Origin: Corallococcus interemptor
Lineage (GTDB): Bacteria; Myxococcota; Myxococcia; Myxococcales; Myxococcaceae
Direction: 5' to 3'
NCBI RefSeq assembly: GCF_003668875.1
Contig: NZ_RAWM01000013.1
Coordinates: 45,310-109,309 of the forward strand
Length of the DNA: 64,000 bases
The notes beneath the pieces were generated by a model. It ran no database searches and was not told where the DNA came from. It was given only the letters and a program-made list of their open reading frames with translations. Shown here piece by piece: positions 60,164-64,000 of this stretch; position 1 is the stretch's first letter, and each line of letters opens with the position of its first letter. The translations under genes and the position numbers were made by a program.

Positions 60164-61282
60164 ATGACCTTGCGCACGAAGAAGGCTTCGAGAAAAACGC
60201 CTGCCTCCCTCATCTCGCCTCCCTCGGGATACGCGGCATGGCTCGCCGACGTGAAGGCACGCATCCATGCAGCGCAGCAGCGCGCGGCCCTGGCAGTGAA
60301 CCGCGAGCTTCTCGCACTCTACTGGCGGATCGGTCGTGACATCCTCGTGCGGCAGCGGCGAGCGGGCTGGGGGACAGGCATCGTCGACCGCGTCTCCGCG
60401 GACTTGCGCGCAGCATTCCCAGAGATGAAGGGATTCTCCCGGGCGAACCTGATGTACATGCGTGCCTTCGCGGAGGCCTGGCCGGACGAGGCCTCAATCG
60501 TCCAACAGCCTGTTGGACAATTGCCCTGGGGCCACAACCTCGTACTGCTCACCAAGCTCAAGACGAAGCAGGCACGCCTCGCCTACGCGATGCGAGCTTC
60601 CGAGCACGGCTGGTCACGAGCGGTCCTCACACTCCACATCGAACAACGCACGCTTGAGCGCGAAGGCAAGGCCGTCACCAACTTCGCGGAGCGGCTGCCC
60701 GAACCCAGCTCGGACCTGGCGCGCGAGAGCCTGAAAGACCCATACCGCTTCGACTTCCTCACGCTCGGCGCCGATGCGAATGAGCGCGAGCTTGAAGATG
60801 CCCTCGTCACGCACATCTCGCGTTTCTTGATCGAGCTTGGCGCGGGCTTCGCGTACGTCGGTCGACAGGTCCATCTGGAGATTGATGGCCGGGACTTCTA
60901 CCTCGACCTGCTCTTCTACCACCTGCGACTCCGCTGCTACGTCGTCGTCGAACTCAAGGCAGGCGAGTTCGAACCCGAGCACGCCGGCAAGCTCAACTTC
61001 TACTTGAGCGCCGTCGACGCGACGATGCGCGGCGAGCACGATGGCCCCAGCATCGGAATCCTCCTCTGCAAGACCAAGAGCCGCGTCATCGCCGAGTACG
61101 CCCTGCGCGACACGAACAAGCCGATGGGCGTGGCCGAATACCAGCTCGTGCAGACGTTGCCGGGGCGGCTCGAAGACAGCCTCCCGAGCATCGAGCAACT
61201 CGAGTCCCAGCTGGAGGATTCATCCGAGCCCGGAATCCGTCACAAGGCGCGGAAGAAGACTCCGCGAGGAAGGCAGCCCTAA
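60164..61282 (+). CDS. YhcG/DUF1016-family PDDEXK nuclease domain protein, 372 aa
   Basis: ATG 60164 (MTLRTKKASRK). The N-terminal DUF1016 helical domain has VNRELLALYWRIGRDILVRQ and FSRANLMYMRAFAEAW. The C-terminal YhcG nuclease fold has the PDDEXK pattern: FYLDLLFYHLRLRCYVVVELKAGEF, with D-x(n)-E-x-K (DLLFYHLRL... VELKAG) and GHNLVLLTKLK earlier. Family members associate with restriction-modification loci; this one stands alone. Sequence and GC are somewhat less biased than neighbours. Its stop overlaps the convergent methyltransferase stop by four bases. Confidence 0.9.
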   Translation: MTLRTKKASRKTPASLISPPSGYAAWLADVKARIHAAQQRAALAVNRELLALYWRIGRDILVRQRRAGWGTGIVDRVSADLRAAFPEMKGFSRANLMYMRAFAEAWPDEASIVQQPVGQLPWGHNLVLLTKLKTKQARLAYAMRASEHGWSRAVLTLHIEQRTLEREGKAVTNFAERLPEPSSDLARESLKDPYRFDFLTLGADANERELEDALVTHISRFLIELGAGFAYVGRQVHLEIDGRDFYLDLLFYHLRLRCYVVVELKAGEFEPEHAGKLNFYLSAVDATMRGEHDGPSIGILLCKTKSRVIAEYALRDTNKPMGVAEYQLVQTLPGRLEDSLPSIEQLESQLEDSSEPGIRHKARKKTPRGRQP

Positions 61283-62226
61283 CCCCGCCGGGCCACCAGG
61301 GCCACCAGGGCGATGCGCTCCACGCCCGCGTAGGGCTCCTTCTCCAGCTCCTCGCCGAACACGTCCGGATCCAGCTCCTCGTAGCGCACCTCCGAGAGCG
61401 GTGCTTCCCGCCACACCGGCTCCAGCGCGGTGCGCAGCAGGTCCTCTCCCTCCACCACCGGCGCGCCCGTGTAGAGCACCAGCGTGCCGCCCGGCTCCAG
61501 GCGCTCCACGCTCTCCCGCACGATGCGCACCGACAGCTCCGTGCCGTGCGTGCCGCCACCGTCCCGGTACGTGCGCCCGTCCGTGTCCGCCAGGTACGGC
61601 GGGTTCGCCATGATCAAGTCGAACCGGCCCGACACGTCCCGCAGCAGGTCCGAGTGCACCGCCTCCACCCTGGCCGCGTTGTTCAACTTCGCGTTCACCC
61701 GCGAGAACTCCAGCGCCAACGGGTTCAGGTCCGCGAGCACCACCGCTTCACTCCGCGCCGCCACCGACAGGCCTCCGGCCCCGGAGCCACACCCCAGGTC
61801 CACCACGCGCCGGAACGAACCCGGCACCTTTCGCAGCAACGCGCAGAACCGGTAGGTGTCCGGCCCGAAGAACACCGCGTCCTTCTCCGACGTGGGCCAC
61901 GCGGAATGGACATACAGCCCCGTCCCCAGGCTGGAGAACCGCACCCGGCTCCGGTGCGTCCCGTCCCTGCAGTCCCCCAGCGCGCCGGCCTCCTCCAGCA
62001 GCGACACCAGCCGGGGCTCCAGCACGCCCGGACCCAAGGGACGGCTCCACCCGAACACGTCCCGGACCGAATGGGCCCGCTCCGCCCCCGGCCGCGCGTT
62101 CACCCGCCGGTGCGTCTCCGGAGTCACCGTCGTGAAGGTGTAGCCCCTGGCGCGCAGCTCCTCCCCCAGCGCCACCAGCGCGGCCTCCCTCACCTCCATG
62201 GCCCCGTGCCCATTGCCACCATCCAC
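61279..62226 (-). CDS. Class I SAM-dependent methyltransferase (HemK/PrmC or RsmC-like)
   Basis: GTG 62226 has GAAGGGA upstream; ATG 62199 is an alternative. SAM motif I is VVDLGCGSGAGGLSVA, motif II VVLADLNPLALEFSRVNAKLNN, and the catalytic NPPY motif is IMANPPYLADTDG, which marks N-methylation of Gln (HemK) or of guanine/adenine in RNA or DNA. About 315 aa. The first 120 residues are an N-terminal domain with WSRPLGPGVLEPRL. The exact target is not assigned. It is single, convergent with the YhcG gene. Confidence 0.85.
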   Translation of the reverse strand: MDGGNGHGAMEVREAALVALGEELRARGYTFTTVTPETHRRVNARPGAERAHSVRDVFGWSRPLGPGVLEPRLVSLLEEAGALGDCRDGTHRSRVRFSSLGTGLYVHSAWPTSEKDAVFFGPDTYRFCALLRKVPGSFRRVVDLGCGSGAGGLSVAARSEAVVLADLNPLALEFSRVNAKLNNAARVEAVHSDLLRDVSGRFDLIMANPPYLADTDGRTYRDGGGTHGTELSVRIVRESVERLEPGGTLVLYTGAPVVEGEDLLRTALEPVWREAPLSEVRYEELDPDVFGEELEKEPYAGVERIALVALVARRG

Positions 62227-62327
62227 GTCGCGTCCCTTCGAAGGGTGTGTCCTCAACGTGGGACCGCCCCTCCAGGGCGACAAGGCGTCCTCCCGCCCGA
62301 GCCGCCCGCCAGCACGGGCCCCGCGAC

Positions 62328-62945
62328 TCAGCGCTCAGCAGGCAGGGGAGCGTCCAGGAGCCCCTGGATGCCCGGCACCTCCGCCACGAACTGCAGGAAG
62401 TTGCGCACGATGCGCCCCGTGGCGCCCCAGATGACGTGCTCGCCGTGCGTGTAGAAGTGCACGTCGTGCTCCATCCCCTCCCACGTGTGCCGCTCCACGC
62501 GGAGGATGGCCGGGTCCATCAGGCGCACCAGCGGCACCTCCAGCACCACGTCCACCTCCACCGGGTTGGGGACGTACCTCCCATCCCCCGGGATGACGCC
62601 CACGTAGGGCCGGATGCGGTACGCGGACGTGGTGGGCGTTTCGTCCAGGAGGCCCAGTACCCGCACGTGCGCGCGCGCGATGCCCAGCTCCTCCTCCGTC
62701 TCGCGCAGCGCTGTCTCCAGCGGGGTGACGTCCCGAGCCTCCTGGCCTCCGCCCGGGAACGCGTACTGCCCCGCGTGCGTGCGCAGGGTGGTGGGCCTGC
62801 GGGTGAAGACCACGTGGGGCACCCCGTCCCGTTCGAACAGGGGCACCAGCACCGCGGCCTCCCGCAGCGCCCGGCCCTTCCACTCGAACGTCCGCGCCGG
62901 CCTCGCCGTCAGCCGCGTCTCCAGAGCATCGAACAGGGCCTGCAC
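62328..62945 (-). CDS. CoA pyrophosphatase-type NUDIX hydrolase
   Basis: GTG 62945 is chosen because GGAGG lies eight bases upstream; GTG 62951 is too close. The NUDIX box reads [25 protein letters not shown], the form with Asp before the ALREtxEExG core that is typical of CoA pyrophosphatases (NUDT7/8, YeaB). [20 protein letters not shown] and [11 protein letters not shown] precede it. 205 aa. It would cleave CoA or similar nucleotides. It starts 20 bases before the UppP stop on the same strand. Confidence 0.88.
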   Translation of the reverse strand: MQALFDALETRLTARPARTFEWKGRALREAAVLVPLFERDGVPHVVFTRRPTTLRTHAGQYAFPGGGQEARDVTPLETALRETEEELGIARAHVRVLGLLDETPTTSAYRIRPYVGVIPGDGRYVPNPVEVDVVLEVPLVRLMDPAILRVERHTWEGMEHDVHFYTHGEHVIWGATGRIVRNFLQFVAEVPGIQGLLDAPLPAER

Positions 62946-62965
62946 GCGCACGACCTCCCCCTTCC

Positions 62966-63859
62966 TCAGTCCGTGATCTGCTTCTCCACCGGCGGCTTCG
63001 CCGGAGCCTCCGGCGTCGCCAGGTTCTCCACGCCGGACATGGGCTTGAGGATGTTCGCCTGCAACAGCCCCAGCAGCAGCAGCCCCAGCGCGATGCGGTA
63101 CACCACGAACACCAACGTGGTGCGCCGCTTCAGGAAGCTCAACAGCCACGCGATGGCGGCCATGCCCGACAGGAAGGCCACCAGCGTCCCCACCACCAGT
63201 GCCAGCGTCGACGGACGCTCCGTGGCCTCCAGCAGGTGCTTCAGTTCGAAGATGCCCGCCAGCGTCGTCGCCGGGATGGACAGCAGGAACGAGTAGCGCG
63301 CCGCGTCCTCGCGCTTGAGCCCCAGCGACAGGCCGCCCGTGAGCGTCGTGCCGGAGCGCGACGAGCCCGGCACCAGCGCCAGCGCCTGCCACAGGCCGAT
63401 GATGATTCCGTCCCGCCACGTCATGTCCGCCACGGTGCGCTGGTGCGACGCGCGCTTCTCCACGACGAACAGCACGATGGCCAGCACGATGAGGCTGCCC
63501 GCGATGACATAGAGCGACCGGAACTGCGTCTCGATGAGCTTCTTGAACGCGAGCCCGCAGATGCCAATGGGCAGCGTGCCCACGCCCACGAACCACGCGA
63601 GCCGCGCCTCCAGCGTGCCGAACGGGTCCCGCTTCACCAGGCCCACGACGAACGCCTTCACCAGCGAGACGATGTCCTTGCGGAAGTAGATGAGCACCGC
63701 CGCCACCGTGCCCAGCTGGATGATGGCCGAGTACGCCGCGCCCGGATCCGGCCAGCCGAACAGCTCCGGCGTGATGCGCAGGTGCGCGGTGGAGCTGATG
63801 GGCAGGAACTCCGTGAGACCCTGGACCAGACCCAGGACGATGGCTTCGAGCAGGCTCAT
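62966..63859 (-). CDS. uppP: Undecaprenyl-diphosphatase (BacA family)
   Basis: ATG 63859 ([27 protein letters not shown]). The two hallmark motifs are [13 protein letters not shown] and [19 protein letters not shown], and eight hydrophobic segments follow the family plan. It dephosphorylates undecaprenyl-PP to recycle the lipid carrier for peptidoglycan and polysaccharides. 297 aa is typical, with a short hydrophilic tail. It precedes the NUDIX gene on the same strand with a 20-base gap. Confidence 0.95.
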   Translation of the reverse strand: MSLLEAIVLGLVQGLTEFLPISSTAHLRITPELFGWPDPGAAYSAIIQLGTVAAVLIYFRKDIVSLVKAFVVGLVKRDPFGTLEARLAWFVGVGTLPIGICGLAFKKLIETQFRSLYVIAGSLIVLAIVLFVVEKRASHQRTVADMTWRDGIIIGLWQALALVPGSSRSGTTLTGGLSLGLKREDAARYSFLLSIPATTLAGIFELKHLLEATERPSTLALVVGTLVAFLSGMAAIAWLLSFLKRRTTLVFVVYRIALGLLLLGLLQANILKPMSGVENLATPEAPAKPPVEKQITD

Positions 63860-64000
63860 AGGGGGCGTGGCCGCCAGGGATATGCCCTGCCCCCCTGCCC
63901 CGCAAGCGCGAAGGTTCCCCACACCGGCGCCCGGGTCCGCCATTCGACCGTCCAGCCGTCCACACCGGGAACCCGGGTAGGCTCCGCCCCCGCCATGCCC

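Noticed and set aside
63995..64000. ATG at the right edge that might open a divergent gene
   Set aside because: Only two codons are visible and no ribosome site precedes it.

Overview
The window is high-GC DNA from a myxobacterium, most likely Cystobacterineae (Corallococcus/Myxococcus type). The pointers are very strong GC3 bias, many lipoproteins, an NtrY/NtrC-like pair, a kinase fused to PilZ-like and J-like regions, a GNTR regulator beside repeat DNA, and a vWA/MoxR operon. This assignment is inferred from style and gene content. No rRNA, tRNA or CRISPR array was seen. The left 2.7 kb is visibly poorer in GC (sampled 60-base lines 45-62%, against 75% for a sampled line near 10 kb) and looks acquired.

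Layout. (1) 1-2681: a TIR/SLOG immune island with a truncated TIR gene, a 405-aa TIR protein, a stand-alone SLOG protein overlapping it, and a ThsB-like TIR. This looks Thoeris-like, but no effector domain is visible. (2) 2.8-6.0 kb: two lipoproteins and an AlkD-like DNA alkylation repair protein. (3) 6.1-13.8 kb: a co-directional six-gene cassette of unknown function: two 'dipolar' proteins (acidic GFE-repeat head, Arg-rich body), an HEIGH zinc peptidase, two large helical unknowns and a DUF4438 protein. It converges on a LuxR-type regulator and a 721-aa protein with 24-residue tandem repeats. (4) 16.5-20.2 kb: a GT39-like membrane glycosyltransferase, about 450 bp of palindrome-bearing tandem repeats, and a GntR regulator with a 24-residue-repeat tail.

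(5) 20.3-32.4 kb: an eight-gene, translationally coupled operon on the minus strand (coiled-coil membrane protein, MoxR, membrane protein, ABC ATPase, ABC permease, DUF58, BatA/vWA, double vWA plus GATase-like). (6) 32.6-34.3 kb: an OLD/RecF-like AAA ATPase overlapped by a TOPRIM-fold (DUF3226-like) partner, a probable defence pair. (7) 34.4-43 kb: aldo/keto reductase, ExbB-ExbD-TonB, a divergent MarR/TolC pair with a clear operator, a tiny four-Cys protein, a Rieske oxygenase, a DUF547 protein and a YCF48-like propeller.

(8) 43-54 kb: sugar-nucleotide and polysaccharide genes (ROK kinase, phosphomanno/glucomutase, ManC), a degenerate Ser/Thr kinase with PilZ-like, J-like and TPR-like parts, RidA, and an O-acetylation pair (double SGNH plus MBOAT). 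ManB/ManC would supply GDP-mannose, and SGNH/MBOAT would acetylate a secreted glycan. (9) 54-64 kb: an NtrY-like kinase and NtrC-like activator, a BamA/TamA-like outer-membrane barrel with a DUF4390-like partner, a YhcG-type PDDEXK nuclease, an HemK-like methyltransferase, a CoA-pyrophosphatase-type NUDIX enzyme and UppP. Most of the right half is ordinary core genome. The accessory interest lies at 1-2.7 kb, 6-20 kb, 32.6-34.3 kb and 60.2-61.3 kb.
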